Counted from the stretch's first letter, positions 1-9,629 are shown. The stretch is DNA of 64,000 nucleotides from an uncultured Aquimarina sp. (GCA_947502885.1 CANNBP010000001.1:806001-870000), one strand, 5' to 3'. Numbers and translations: made by a program. The notes: generated by a model from the letters alone, not told the origin.

Positions 1-717
1 CTCTTTTAATGTAAGGTTCAAAGCTACTTTATCACTATTCTCTACTCCTTTGAGTAAAGCATTATCAGAATATCTTTTTAAAATATCAATTTTATCGATT
101 ATTTCAGAATTCAAATTTTTGGTTAATAGCTTATATCCCTTTTCAAAAAGATCATCCCCTTCGATCATAATTTTTTCTACCTCCTGACCTTCGACAGTAA
201 CTGTACCATCTGCTTTTATATCAATCCCAGGAAGCTTTTGAAGTAAATCTTCTACTACTTCTTCGGTTCCGTCGGTAAATGCACTTGCTTTTAGGGAAAT
301 CGTATCTTTTTTAACCGTTATCTTTTTTTCATAAGACAAAACAACTTCATCAAGAGACAGGGTCTCATTCTTAAGAAGAATATCGAGATATATAGGTTTT
401 GAAACATCCTCGGCACTTGGTCGAACAATACGATTTTCTGTTTTATAAGAAAGTGCATTAAACACCAAATTATAATTTAGGCTTTCTGGAGTCTGTATGG
501 TATATCTGCCCTTAACATCTGTAAAGGTAAAAGCAGTAATTGTACTATCAGAAACCGTTTTTAAATATACACTTACTCTATCCAGCGGTTTTTGTAGTGT
601 ATCGGTAACTACCCCAGTAATTTTATATTGACCAAACGTTGTACCAAAGGTTAATACAAGTATTAGACAAATGACATGTTTTCTGTTTACTATCGTTTTG
701 ACCAAATTGAATAGCAT
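1..717 (-). CDS. Carboxypeptidase-regulatory / TonB-plug outer-membrane protein (3' truncated by window)
   Basis: Only the first 239 codons lie in the window; the gene runs off the left edge. Residues 1-29 are a signal peptide ending in TFGQ. Residues about 30-115 look like a carboxypeptidase-regulatory beta-sandwich (KITGVVTDT, then GRYTI), and about 130-239 like a TonB plug (EDLLQKLPGI, then EGDDLFEKGYK). This architecture is known in Bacteroidota outer-membrane beta-barrel proteins. The ATG shares one base with the TAA of the upstream GLPGLI gene (TAATG), so the two are probably translationally coupled. Substrate unknown; the barrel itself is not visible. Confidence 0.85.
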   Translation of the reverse strand, partial: MLFNLVKTIVNRKHVICLILVLTFGTTFGQYKITGVVTDTLQKPLDRVSVYLKTVSDSTITAFTFTDVKGRYTIQTPESLNYNLVFNALSYKTENRIVRPSAEDVSKPIYLDILLKNETLSLDEVVLSYEKKITVKKDTISLKASAFTDGTEEVVEDLLQKLPGIDIKADGTVTVEGQEVEKIMIEGDDLFEKGYKLLTKNLNSEIIDKIDILKRYSDNALLKGVENSDKVALNLTLKE

Positions 718-1523
718 TAGGGTTTTTCCATTTCTTCATGGGTTCTTTCTATATAATCTTCTACTTTTGAAGAAACCGTTATACTAGATGCCCCCAGCAT
801 TACTGTTCCTCTTTCAAATTTTGATAGAAACTTTTGGTTTTCCCTTTGCATTTCTCCTGCGATATCTCTTACTCTTTTAAAGTACTCTAATGATGAAATT
901 TTTTCTCCAGTATGAGATGAGGGGATTATTATTTTACTTTTATCAGATAAATTTCGTATACCTTTAGCAATAAAACTCACCTCTTTTTCCTCATCGTATA
1001 TTTCTAAAATCAAACCAGGTAATCCTGTAAATTTATAAGGTCCTGTGCTTACTGGTATTTTTGTGGTAAACCATGCATGATACATTCGTCCTCTAAAATG
1101 ACCTGTTGCTTGCTGGCACTCATAGCCTAATATTATTTTTTTTTGGGTAGTAAGTTTCCAATCAATATTAGGTATGGCTTCTTCTACCAGGTAATAAGCT
1201 TTAAAAGGGGTATTTCTAAAAACCAATTTGTCTTCTTTAAGATTTTTATAATACACACGACCTATTTTATCAGCAGTAGATTGTATTATTTCTATTTTAC
1301 CACCATCTTCACTTTTTATGATTTGAGTAGAGGAGTCACTTTGGTCATATATAAATGTAGATTCATTAGTATCAAAGAATAATTTTGCATCGAACTCAAC
1401 AAGTCCAAAACTAGGATCTAATTGATAGGTAAAAAGATAATCTATCTCTCCACTATTAATTTGACCTATAGCCATTTTGATACTCAACAACATTATAAAT
1501 GTAACTGCTATCTTTTTTGTCAT
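717..1523 (-). CDS. GLPGLI family protein
   Basis: A 268-aa exported protein with an N-terminal signal peptide (MTKKIAVTFIMLLSIKMAIG) and the family-defining motif GLPGLILEIYDEE near residue 170, preceded by a typical YHAWFTTKIPVSTGPYKF stretch. GLPGLI proteins occur only in Bacteroidota and usually sit next to a carboxypeptidase-regulatory/TonB-plug gene, as here, where the stop overlaps the next start by one base. Function is unknown; a role in handling material with the outer-membrane partner is inference. Length is normal for the family. Confidence 0.93.
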   Translation of the reverse strand: MTKKIAVTFIMLLSIKMAIGQINSGEIDYLFTYQLDPSFGLVEFDAKLFFDTNESTFIYDQSDSSTQIIKSEDGGKIEIIQSTADKIGRVYYKNLKEDKLVFRNTPFKAYYLVEEAIPNIDWKLTTQKKIILGYECQQATGHFRGRMYHAWFTTKIPVSTGPYKFTGLPGLILEIYDEEKEVSFIAKGIRNLSDKSKIIIPSSHTGEKISSLEYFKRVRDIAGEMQRENQKFLSKFERGTVMLGASSITVSSKVEDYIERTHEEMEKP

Positions 1524-1684
1524 GTTTTTATTATTTAAAATTTAAAAACCGTTTCGATTGATTATTTATTCTTGATCAGTATTTCTACTGTAGGCACTAA
1601 GAAAACTACTCACTTCACTACAACGAACATAGAAAGTTTGTGTAGACGTAGTAGAGCCTTGTTTGGGAATAGATTATACTGGTT

Positions 1685-2269
1685 TCATTGACATGTAACA
1701 GGGAGATGTTCTATAGCTCTCAATTGATGTGATTTTTCATTATTAGAAGAATCAATGAAAATAATTTGCTTTTTAACTAAATCTATTTTTTTTATAAAGA
1801 ATTGATCGTTCTCTGTTGAAACATTAGAAGTTTTTATAGGAAAAATATAAACAGGGCTATCTAATTTCAATTTTCCTTTATTCTTTTTTTCAATATCAAA
1901 AAAGTAAATTTCATCCCTAATATAACTATGATATGCAGAAATATACTTATTACTTTCATAGTTGGATTTTGATATCACAATAACTGATTTATCAAAAACC
2001 TCTATAATATAGTTGCATTTTATATCGCCTTTAAAAATGACCTCATTTTTTAAAATGAGATTGAAAGAGTCATTTTTAATATCAATTTTTCTTATTAAAT
2101 CTATGTCCTTATAGATTATAAATCTTTCTTCTTTTTTAAACTCTTTTTTCTCAATTTCAGGAACAAGCAAAAAGCCTCCAATATCTTTATTTTCAGTAAT
2201 TATTTGGCTTTTTGTCTTACAAGACAAAAAAATAATACAAGGTAAAACAAATAGAAAATAGTTTTTCAT
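1685..2269 (-). CDS. Small lipoprotein, candidate immunity partner of the Rhs protein
   Basis: A 194-aa protein with a lipoprotein signal peptide (MKNYFLFVLPCIIFLSC, Cys17 as lipidation site). The rest is beta-rich and Lys/Ile-rich with no family I recognise. It begins only 3 nt after the Rhs stop codon, so it is co-transcribed and probably coupled. Genes directly downstream of polymorphic Rhs toxins usually encode the cognate immunity protein, and a lipoprotein would suit a periplasm-acting effector. That role is inferred from position and localisation; the sequence itself does not show it. Confidence 0.7.
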   Translation of the reverse strand: MKNYFLFVLPCIIFLSCKTKSQIITENKDIGGFLLVPEIEKKEFKKEERFIIYKDIDLIRKIDIKNDSFNLILKNEVIFKGDIKCNYIIEVFDKSVIVISKSNYESNKYISAYHSYIRDEIYFFDIEKKNKGKLKLDSPVYIFPIKTSNVSTENDQFFIKKIDLVKKQIIFIDSSNNEKSHQLRAIEHLPVTCQ

Positions 2270-2272
2270 AGA

Positions 2273-5200
2273 TTAATTTTTACGATAATATTGAGAACTA
2301 TCTGATTTTATTATTGTTTCAGTTTTCCCTTCTGCATTGGTTTGTTCTGCAGAATAGTTTTGACGTCCAATTGCCTTTCCATAACCATAGGTTTTTACCA
2401 TAGTATTTTCCATCATAATAGAATAAGGGTTTGCATTAGTCACACCATTTTTAGAGAAAACTTGCACACCGCCTTTATTTTGAAGAAGAAAAATTGATCC
2501 ATGATCGGCATTACTTCCATTCCCCACACTATATCTAATAACATCTCCTGTCTTTGGTTTACTTACATTACGGTAACCATTAGCTAATGCATTATCAAAG
2601 CCCCATCCTGTAGATAAAGATTTAAACATGGATGTTGCATCACTAATATCCGCTATATTTAATTTTTTAGAATCTACTCTACCGTCAGTACTTAAATTAA
2701 TTGAACAATTAAAACAATTATTTATTGGATCATCTCCTGGTTTTGAGTTTTCTAGCGCTAGATTACCTTTTGTTAAAGCTTCTTCCATACCTTGTAACAT
2801 ATTTCCTATCTTCGATTTGCTACTAAATTCCGACACAGCAAAACTATCTCCACCACCTTCATTCAACTTCCCTTTCAATTCTTTTTTACTAACACCAAAA
2901 AGTTTCTTTGCTTGCCCAACAGATAATCCGGACTGTTCTAAAAAAGAATCATAAGTGTCTCCCTCCTGCCTATTTAAACTTAAAGTACCTGATTCTTCAT
3001 CAAATGCAAATTCCCATAAACCATTTGGGTCTTTAAATAATATAGGATTATTGCCTGCAAATCTATATGGGGTTAAATTATAACTCATTTCTGCCAATGG
3101 ATCAATATTCATCCAACGGCCCAATGATACATCATAATTCCTAGCTCCATAATCATACCAATCTAATCCTAATTCATCATTAAGCTCTTTGCCATTATAT
3201 TGAAACTTCTGTGCAGTACTATTACCTAACGAAGAAACATTAGCATTATATCCTTTATGAGTTAACCCAAAAGGATAATAATTTTTTTCCTGTACAATCT
3301 CAGATTGCACTATAGTCCCGTTGTTATCAGCATCTGAGTAGGATAGTCTAACATTCCCTAAGTGATCTTTATATTGATATACATACTTGTAAACACCACC
3401 TTCAGGAGTTACATATCCTTCTGCTGTAGAAAAATACTCTAGATTTCCATTCTTATAAATATAGTTACCTGCATACTCGGTTGTTAAAGAACTTCCTTCT
3501 GTTACGATCTTTTTAAGTTTTGTACCACTGGCGTCGTAAATATAATTAATATTACCCGTATGATCTGTATTATTTATGGCAACCGTAGTAGGTAAGTTTA
3601 AATGGTTATAGGTAATGTTTGTAATCCCTTTGTTGCGATCTATGGTCATATTACCATTAGTATCATATACAAAATCATCTCCTGTATTGGTACCATCTTT
3701 AAAACCATAGGTTTTATGGTCAGTATCGGTTACTTTTAGCAGTTGATTACCATGGTCATACTGATAAACCAACTTATCCATATCTCCAAAAGTACTAGCT
3801 GCATCATTTAGATGTCCTTTTCTATCTAGAGATAAAATATTTCCGTTCTTGTCATAGGTTACTCCACTTAGGTTATAATTACCACTATTACTAATAGCTC
3901 CGGTAATTCTGTTTAAGGCATCATAACTATAGGTATAATGTCTATTTACATTGTCATTGGCGGTTTGCCAACTCGTCTCACTTATATTACCATTAAACAA
4001 TGCCGTAGCTCCATGTTGTGGGGTATTATAATTGATCTTAAACCCAAACAAATCTCCATTAGTTGTAGTACCGTTATTAATACTTTTTAACCAACCTCTA
4101 ATGTTATAATCATAGTTTACGGTTTGTAGACCGCTACCCTTAGCACTACCTCCAACTTTTTTGTTTTGTAATTGCCCTAGTTTATCATAACTATTTGCAA
4201 CAATTAACTCTTCATTACCATTATTAATCGTTTGGGTTTGGGTAAGTAGTCTACCAGTATGATCATAGGTAAATTTATCTACTGTAGTGATGGCGGCATG
4301 ACTATCTTTGGTATGTGTGGTAGTGGTTTCTTTTACTTTACCAGTAAAATTTAGTTTAGTAGTTACCACATCGGTAGTGTTTAAGTACTCATTTTTATGG
4401 GCTACATATATTGGCCTTGCTTTTTTATCATAGTAGGTGACTGTGGTTATCCACGTATTGGTATCGAGTACTTTTATTTTACTACCTGTTGCCAAAGACT
4501 TGACTTTATTTAGCACAGCTACTCCATCAATGGTATTTGGGTTAACGAATGGTGTCTCAGGTGCTCCGACCAAAAACCTGTAATCATCATAATAATTAAT
4601 GGTGAGTACTTCTGCATTTTGGACACGGGGATACCCCCCATCGTTATAATACATTACCACACCACCTATGGTAGTAGGGTTTGCATGATCTACCCATAAA
4701 TCAGCAGTAAAAGTATTCACCTCGTTTTGGATAGCTTTTCTATCTCTACCATCAGAGATAATCCCTGTATAGGCAACCTTACCAAAGGCATCATATTTTG
4801 TAAAGAGCCAGGCAGATTCTGCCTTTAATAAGGCATCCTGGGTAAGTATGGGTTGATCAATTTTGTTATAAACAATAGACTCCCATCCTTTGCCGGGGAT
4901 TTTCTTTTCGATTAGGCGATTTCTATGATCGTATCTATATTGATAACATAGTTCTGCCAGCTCGGTATCAGAAACACCATCGCTAGTCGTTACTTTTGGA
5001 GGTATAACAAACGTAAGGTTATCAAAACGATCATACACATAATAGGTGTCATGGATATCCCCTCCGTCTTCGGCACCTCCCCCTGATGAAGAGGAACCAT
5101 TATATGTTCGTTTTAACAATACTTGCCCATCACTATTTTTAAATTCTTCGGTAGAATGCTCTTTACCCGTGGTATGATTCTCATCATAGGTGATGTTTTT

Positions 5201-5863
5201 ATACAATTGTGCCGAACCATAAAAGGTGTTTCCTCCTGTTGGTATTGGTATCTGAGTATCTCCATTAGAAAAGTCAACCTTAAAACGGCGTACCTCATTT
5301 GCTTTGTTAAACTCATAGTCAAACTTAATTTCATGACCATTACCCACTTTCCAAGCGTTACCCGGTGCAGCTTGTTCTTGTATGCGATTAAGAGGTGATG
5401 GCTCGTAAATATTTTCAGAATAGGCATTAACCGCTGCCGGATCAGTGATTCCCAGAAAATCATTTGCATACGTATTAAGATAATAGCTATTGATATCTTG
5501 ATTTATATCCACTGCATGATAAACCCCGGTAAATACATCACGTTCAAAAGGAAGATGCTGTTTGGTTTGTCTACCAAAAGCATCATACTCAATGTGGGTA
5601 ACAATATCCTTACTATTTGGGGATTGTTTGATTCCCACACTTTGCATCGGTCTACCCAAACCATCATAATACACTACTTCTTGAATATGCCTTTGATCTG
5701 CCGGCTCGTTATCTCCCCCTACCTGATCTAATTGCTCGATGATAACCGGTTGTTGCGGTGTAATAGTATGCACAAAATTTTGATCTGATAACACGGTTTG
5801 GCTATAACCAACCTTGGCTAATAAAAGCACCAGAATCATTAAATTATAGTGTAGATACTTCAT
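2273..5863 (-). CDS. Secreted Rhs-repeat protein (DUF6443 type) with papain-like C-terminal domain
   Basis: A 1196-aa protein. I chose the ATG six codons inside the longest frame because it starts a clean signal peptide (MKYLHYNLMILVLLLAKVGYSQ). An N-terminal DUF6443-like segment (YYDGLGRPMQSVGI) is followed by many YD repeats (YDALNRITGA, YDKNGNILSL, YDHGNQLLKV), then the Rhs-associated core at about 895-949 (LDWYDYGARNYDVSLGRW ... DPNGL). The variable C-terminal 247 residues hold paired cysteines (NCFNC, about 1050-1053), a GDVIRY strand and DHGSIFL (His about 1121), an arrangement like NlpC/P60 or other papain-fold peptidases. A toxin role is inference. No secretion-system gene is in the window. 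Confidence 0.9.
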   Translation of the reverse strand: MKYLHYNLMILVLLLAKVGYSQTVLSDQNFVHTITPQQPVIIEQLDQVGGDNEPADQRHIQEVVYYDGLGRPMQSVGIKQSPNSKDIVTHIEYDAFGRQTKQHLPFERDVFTGVYHAVDINQDINSYYLNTYANDFLGITDPAAVNAYSENIYEPSPLNRIQEQAAPGNAWKVGNGHEIKFDYEFNKANEVRRFKVDFSNGDTQIPIPTGGNTFYGSAQLYKNITYDENHTTGKEHSTEEFKNSDGQVLLKRTYNGSSSSGGGAEDGGDIHDTYYVYDRFDNLTFVIPPKVTTSDGVSDTELAELCYQYRYDHRNRLIEKKIPGKGWESIVYNKIDQPILTQDALLKAESAWLFTKYDAFGKVAYTGIISDGRDRKAIQNEVNTFTADLWVDHANPTTIGGVVMYYNDGGYPRVQNAEVLTINYYDDYRFLVGAPETPFVNPNTIDGVAVLNKVKSLATGSKIKVLDTNTWITTVTYYDKKARPIYVAHKNEYLNTTDVVTTKLNFTGKVKETTTTHTKDSHAAITTVDKFTYDHTGRLLTQTQTINNGNEELIVANSYDKLGQLQNKKVGGSAKGSGLQTVNYDYNIRGWLKSINNGTTTNGDLFGFKINYNTPQHGATALFNGNISETSWQTANDNVNRHYTYSYDALNRITGAISNSGNYNLSGVTYDKNGNILSLDRKGHLNDAASTFGDMDKLVYQYDHGNQLLKVTDTDHKTYGFKDGTNTGDDFVYDTNGNMTIDRNKGITNITYNHLNLPTTVAINNTDHTGNINYIYDASGTKLKKIVTEGSSLTTEYAGNYIYKNGNLEYFSTAEGYVTPEGGVYKYVYQYKDHLGNVRLSYSDADNNGTIVQSEIVQEKNYYPFGLTHKGYNANVSSLGNSTAQKFQYNGKELNDELGLDWYDYGARNYDVSLGRWMNIDPLAEMSYNLTPYRFAGNNPILFKDPNGLWEFAFDEESGTLSLNRQEGDTYDSFLEQSGLSVGQAKKLFGVSKKELKGKLNEGGGDSFAVSEFSSKSKIGNMLQGMEEALTKGNLALENSKPGDDPINNCFNCSINLSTDGRVDSKKLNIADISDATSMFKSLSTGWGFDNALANGYRNVSKPKTGDVIRYSVGNGSNADHGSIFLLQNKGGVQVFSKNGVTNANPYSIMMENTMVKTYGYGKAIGRQNYSAEQTNAEGKTETIIKSDSSQYYRKN

Positions 5864-6123
5864 GGTATTGATTTTTATCATTCTGTTTTTCTATTCGTAT
5901 AATATGGTTATCCCTACTTGTTTTTTTAAGCTAGTCCTGCCATAAGATTCGATGTTCTACTCGTAGGTGTCATAACATATCGATGTGTTACCTTTTATTT
6001 TTAGTTTTTTTAGAACCGGGATCTTATTTTTTGGTACAAGATTACAACAAAGGAGTTTCATTTTTTAACATTGGGGTGATTTCTATCATTTATTTTTTTG
6101 AATAGGCTTATTTTTTGATCATC

Positions 6124-6390
6124 TTATACTATCTTACAACTTTTTGAGTTTGCTTCTTTTCTAAAAAAACCAAACTGAAAACCAACAGCTTCTTCATATT
6201 CGAATCTTTGTAGTAAACAATTGTAAATAATTGGCGCGTCTAGAGCTTTCATTATTCTTAAAACCCGATACAGTTTTGTTTTTGACACCCCTAGTTTTAA
6301 AGAAAACGCTTCGGGGTTGCCGGTGGCATGTAGCCTAATTAATTGATCTGCTCTTTTTATGATCTCTATATTTTTGATAATTGCATTCAT
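6124..6390 (-). CDS. Small helix-turn-helix protein
   Basis: An 88-aa protein whose first 60 residues read as a winged-helix/HTH: IEIIKRADQLIRLHATGNPE, then AFSLKLGVSKTKLYRVLRIM (a typical turn and recognition helix), then a beta segment PIIYNCLLQRFEYEE. Probably binds DNA and regulates the neighbouring Rhs locus or the small genes upstream, but no target is visible. It has no effector domain. Together with the next two minus-strand genes it may form a small accessory unit. Family not recognised by name. Confidence 0.7.
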   Translation of the reverse strand: MNAIIKNIEIIKRADQLIRLHATGNPEAFSLKLGVSKTKLYRVLRIMKALDAPIIYNCLLQRFEYEEAVGFQFGFFRKEANSKSCKIV

Positions 6391-6417
6391 GATACCCTGT
6401 ATTTTATACCCAACAAA

Positions 6418-6681
6418 TCACGACCTACCCCCATACACCTCTCTACTTTTAAGATATAGGGCATATATTTTACCATAAATCACTATGGTAGTGGGGTCGT
6501 CATAACTAAGTTTGATCATAAAATCATTAACATCGATACCCAGTTCTTGCAGAATGTTGTATAAAATATTTAAGGGTACAGCACTATGATAGTCTATTGG
6601 CATATTTTTAGTTTTTCTGGTTAGACTCGATAAAAAAAGGAGAACAGGAGCAATCAAACACATTGGGGTAATTAATAACAC
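6418..6681 (-). CDS. Small hypothetical protein
   Basis: An 87-aa frame from a GTG. The first 25 residues are hydrophobic (LLITPMCLIAPVLLFLSSL) and could be a membrane segment. An ATG at position 6603 would instead give a soluble 61-aa protein (MPIDYHSAVPLNILYNILQE...), which is at least as likely. The conserved-looking part resembles a short helical adaptor (LNILYNILQELGIDVNDFMIKL). No family recognised. It lies 27 nt upstream of the HTH gene on the same strand, so the two may be co-transcribed. Confidence 0.45.
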   Translation of the reverse strand: MLLITPMCLIAPVLLFLSSLTRKTKNMPIDYHSAVPLNILYNILQELGIDVNDFMIKLSYDDPTTIVIYGKIYALYLKSREVYGGRS

Positions 6682-6837
6682 AAACTCAACTTTATGATGC
6701 TGTTTTAATGAATGCCCCCATAATCCTTTAGGTTTTAATTTATCTGGTGTTTTTACTTTTCTTTTTTCTTTGCCAATCCTTCTACTGCCTTTTAGCCAAA
6801 CAAAAAGGTATAGGCATTTCTCTATTTTTTTTATCTC

Positions 6838-7278
6838 TTAAAAAAAGAACAACATGCTTTTTAATCCTTTTACATTTTTGATGCGTTGTGCGATATCTTT
6901 TGCTGCAATCCCGTTTTTATAACCTTCTTTTACCCAGTTTTTAAGCAAAAGTGCATAGCCCCCATGCTCGTTGGCATAGATGTTAAAATGACAATGATCA
7001 ATACCCAACAGTTGATATACCTTTTTCTCGTATATATAACTTTTACATACTTCTGATTTCATTTGATATAGTAGTATCATAGATTTTATAACTCGATTAT
7101 TTATGTCTGTTTTTAATAGATTGATGTCAAATATACCGTAGTAAAATCCTCTCCTGCAAAGGGTATAAGGTCGCTTTCCCTGAAAACGCAGTTCTTTTTC
7201 AAGGAATGTATCTTCCTTGTCCGTAAAAATAATTAAGGCGTAAAGTTTGTTATAAAATTGATAATGCAACTCCTCCAT
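6838..7278 (-). CDS. Hypothetical protein
   Basis: A 146-aa protein from the ATG (MEELHYQFYNKLYALII); the frame opens 10 codons earlier at a GTG, but the ATG follows a G-rich stretch and gives a better start. Basic, with a Cys/Arg-rich centre (YTLCRRGFYYGIF) and a helical C-terminus ending in phenylalanines. No domain recognised. Just upstream lies the first copy of an AAGTACTT repeat that recurs twice in the following non-coding stretch and could be its operator. Confidence 0.5.
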   Translation of the reverse strand: MEELHYQFYNKLYALIIFTDKEDTFLEKELRFQGKRPYTLCRRGFYYGIFDINLLKTDINNRVIKSMILLYQMKSEVCKSYIYEKKVYQLLGIDHCHFNIYANEHGGYALLLKNWVKEGYKNGIAAKDIAQRIKNVKGLKSMLFFF

Positions 7279-7308
7279 ACCCCATAGCACGCTAATTAGA
7301 AGTGTCAC

Positions 7309-7748
7309 CTAAGTACTTCGAATCATTATTTTAACTCTTACTTACCCATATTACACTAATCAATTAGCCAAATTATATAGTTCTAATGCCTTTTTTATTG
7401 CTCATTGCTCCATTTATTAGGGGTCTTACCCCAAAAAGTAGCTCTTCTAAGTGTTACCGAAGTACTTCGAAGTATTTCTATAATCATTAGAACTACTTAT
7501 ATATGGACAATGAGACCTTTCAATATCCCTTTCTATTTATCTATTTACGGTCTAAATGCTTTTATTGACGGGTATATTTGATACTATTAGGAGCTACTCA
7601 CTTTAAACAAGTACTTAGAAATACTTATTTCATCTTTAGAAGATACTACACAAGGGCCAAAACTATATTAAGGATAGGTATAAACATAAAAAAACCACAA
7701 TTATGTGGTTCTTAATCAAATGGTTACATTTTATTGTTTCAATTATAA
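7309..7748. repeat. Non-coding stretch with repeated AAGTACTT palindromes
   Basis: This 440-nt stretch has no convincing gene. It holds three related motifs: CCTAAGTACTTCGAA near 7308, ACCGAAGTACTTCGAAGTA near 7456 (with the perfect 12-bp palindrome CGAAGTACTTCG at 7458-7469), and CAAGTACTTAGAAATACTT near 7608. The first two are embedded in a longer direct repeat (AAGTGTyACCkAAGTACTTCGAA, with ATCATTA downstream). They look like operator sites or remnants of a small mobile repeat. No protein that would bind them can be assigned with certainty. Confidence 0.6.
7686..7710 (-). terminator. Rho-independent terminator of the 159-aa gene
   Basis: On the minus strand this reads as a perfect 7-bp stem (AACCACA/TGTGGTT) with a 4-nt loop followed by a run of seven T. 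It lies about 40 nt after the stop codon of the minus-strand gene at 7749-8228, so it should end that transcript before the palindromic stretch. Confidence 0.85.
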
Positions 7749-8228
7749 TTATTCATTTTGATTATTGGTTATCGAAGAAGTTTTATTAAATAATACTTTC
7801 ATATCCTCGTAAACCGTTTTGGCTCCGGGTTCATTTTCTCCTGCTAGATAACGAACCATTCTGTAGAAACTAAGAGAGTTCGTATAGTTATCATGATCAA
7901 GTAGTGTTTTGGTATCTATCAATTGTTGTGCTAGATTTTCTAACATTTGCATTCTATCTTCTACTTGTTTTCGAGCTTTATAGTCTCTGTCAAATTCTTC
8001 TTTATCCAAAAAACGCGGAATCCAATCGGGATGCTGCTCCATATAGTTTTTTGCCTTATCCACAATAAGTTTATTTTGGTTTGCAATTCTACCATATTGT
8101 TGTCTTTGATCTGGAGTTAAATTAACTGTTTTACCATTTAATATAGCCTTAATTCCTGCCATATGTTGGTCTAATCCTTTTAACTCTTTTTCTTCAAAAT
8201 TTATACTTATTAGATTTTCTAATGCCAT
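7749..8228 (-). CDS. Conserved hypothetical helical protein
   Basis: A 159-aa acidic, almost entirely helical protein (MALENLISINFEEKELKGLD; a coiled-coil-like centre EDRMQMLENLAQQLIDTKTLL). No signal peptide or membrane segment, so it is probably cytoplasmic. I think similar short proteins occur widely in Bacteroidota but cannot give a family name. It is a single-gene transcription unit: a terminator follows it and about 100 nt separate it from the AraC-type gene upstream. Confidence 0.75.
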   Translation of the reverse strand: MALENLISINFEEKELKGLDQHMAGIKAILNGKTVNLTPDQRQQYGRIANQNKLIVDKAKNYMEQHPDWIPRFLDKEEFDRDYKARKQVEDRMQMLENLAQQLIDTKTLLDHDNYTNSLSFYRMVRYLAGENEPGAKTVYEDMKVLFNKTSSITNNQNE

Positions 8229-8327
8229 TGATTTTATTTTAAAATTTTGGCAAACTTAATTTAATCATAAGCTTCTAAACAAGCTATATTACTGCGGTTT
8301 CCGTGAAAACACACCCATAATAGAAAA

Positions 8328-9272
8328 TCAATCACTCATTTCTTTAATATATTCAGAAGGATATTTACCTATTTTTTTAAAAAACGAAGTAGAAAAAGCT
8401 CTAGAGGTTTTAAACCCTATTTCTTCTGCAATTGCTTGTATCGTATAATTAGCATACTTTTTATTAGTAGTTAGTAATTCTATAGAATACTCAATTCGTA
8501 AATCATTAATATATTGAGTAAAAGTTTTTTTCTTTTCTTGATTAATAGTTTTTGAAAGGTATTTACTATTGGTATTCATTTCTATAGCCAAATATTTTAA
8601 ACTTATATCCTTGTCTACATATCGTTTTGATTCTTCAAATTTATTAAGGCCATAAAGAATATTGTTTGTAACATCAACCGATAGTTTAGTTGGTTTACCC
8701 CCTATTTTAATATTAGAAATACTGCTTTTTATAAAATCTAATTGTTCATTATAATCTAATTTTAAAATATTAATATACTTTAAAACTCTACCAAAAATAA
8801 TCAAGGAAAGCACACTGATTATCAAGGCCAAGAAAATATATGCCAATAGGTTATAGTCGACATTAGGGATAAATACCCAAGTAAGATAAAACACCCCCGA
8901 TACAAAAGGTGAGATTAATGTATACCGCAAATAGTTTTGTATGATCTTATATCTACTAGGGCTATTGGCTACCGAGATCGCCATTAAAATACCAATCACC
9001 AAAAATAAAATACTTAAATGGACTCCCAAAGAATATAAAAAGGACTGAATACTAGGGAATCCAAAAAATCTTTCTTCCAAAACTTTCTTTTTCACAAAAG
9101 AATGTACAAAGGGCATTAATCCGCTGATCAGAATTAAAAAATAGCCTAGTTTTTCGATAAAAAACAATGAAGAGCCAGCAGTATTCTTCTCTAAAAGAAT
9201 CTTAGCTTTTTCCTCATCCTCTTTTGAATCACTCTCTTCGCTTTTTCGTTTCTTAGAATTTAATTGCAACAT
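8328..9272 (-). CDS. AraC-family regulator with membrane N-terminus
   Basis: A 314-aa protein. Residues about 33-170 contain four or five hydrophobic helices (LGYFLILISGLMPFVHSF and following). Residues about 205-314 are an AraC-type double HTH: ISLKYLAIEMNTNSKYLSKT as the first helix pair and YTIQAIAEEIGFKTSRAFSTS as the second, ending KKIGKYPSEYIKE. Membrane-anchored AraC regulators of this layout are common in flavobacteria and probably respond to an envelope signal. It stands alone; its target is not visible. Confidence 0.9.
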   Translation of the reverse strand: MLQLNSKKRKSEESDSKEDEEKAKILLEKNTAGSSLFFIEKLGYFLILISGLMPFVHSFVKKKVLEERFFGFPSIQSFLYSLGVHLSILFLVIGILMAISVANSPSRYKIIQNYLRYTLISPFVSGVFYLTWVFIPNVDYNLLAYIFLALIISVLSLIIFGRVLKYINILKLDYNEQLDFIKSSISNIKIGGKPTKLSVDVTNNILYGLNKFEESKRYVDKDISLKYLAIEMNTNSKYLSKTINQEKKKTFTQYINDLRIEYSIELLTTNKKYANYTIQAIAEEIGFKTSRAFSTSFFKKIGKYPSEYIKEMSD

Positions 9273-9629
9273 TTTAACAACTTATTTTATGGGGTGCCTA
9301 CCTCAACAAATAAAACAAAAATTGATAGAAGAACGCATACGGTTTTACCACATATTTAGTTCTAAACATAGGAGATACATTTCTAAACATATGGTTTTGC
9401 TATGGAAGCCCCCTCTTTTGACATTTTCTTGTGGTTTTAAAATTAACTGCAAGAATAGTATTAGGTAGTTTCATTTTTTAACATTGGTAAAAAAAAATAC
9501 AAGATTTTTTTTTAGGCGTATCTTCCCTCCTTCCTTTTTCTGGATTTGTAAAGAATAGGATTACTTTTATATTCTCATTCAATTAAGGGTGTAAGTTTGT
9601 TGTAGAACGTTTAAACACTGAAATTTTAA
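9273..9629. other. Non-coding stretch and left edge of the cassette region
   Basis: This holds the upstream region of the minus-strand AraC gene and the start of the first plus-strand cassette. The GTTGTAG core at 9599-9605 begins the cassette. I found no second half of an attC or a recognisable attI to its left and no integrase gene nearby. Nothing else stands out apart from homopolymer runs near 9478-9512. Confidence 0.5.

Noticed and set aside
1525..1684. Open tail reading ...TQTFYVRCSEVSSFLSAYS on the minus strand
   Set aside because: A 35-codon stretch without start; it could be a remnant of a secreted protein but has no supporting context.
5113..5731. Open frames on both strands inside the Rhs gene
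   Set aside because: They are shadows of the Rhs coding frame; repeats of YD type and codon use support only the minus-strand main frame.
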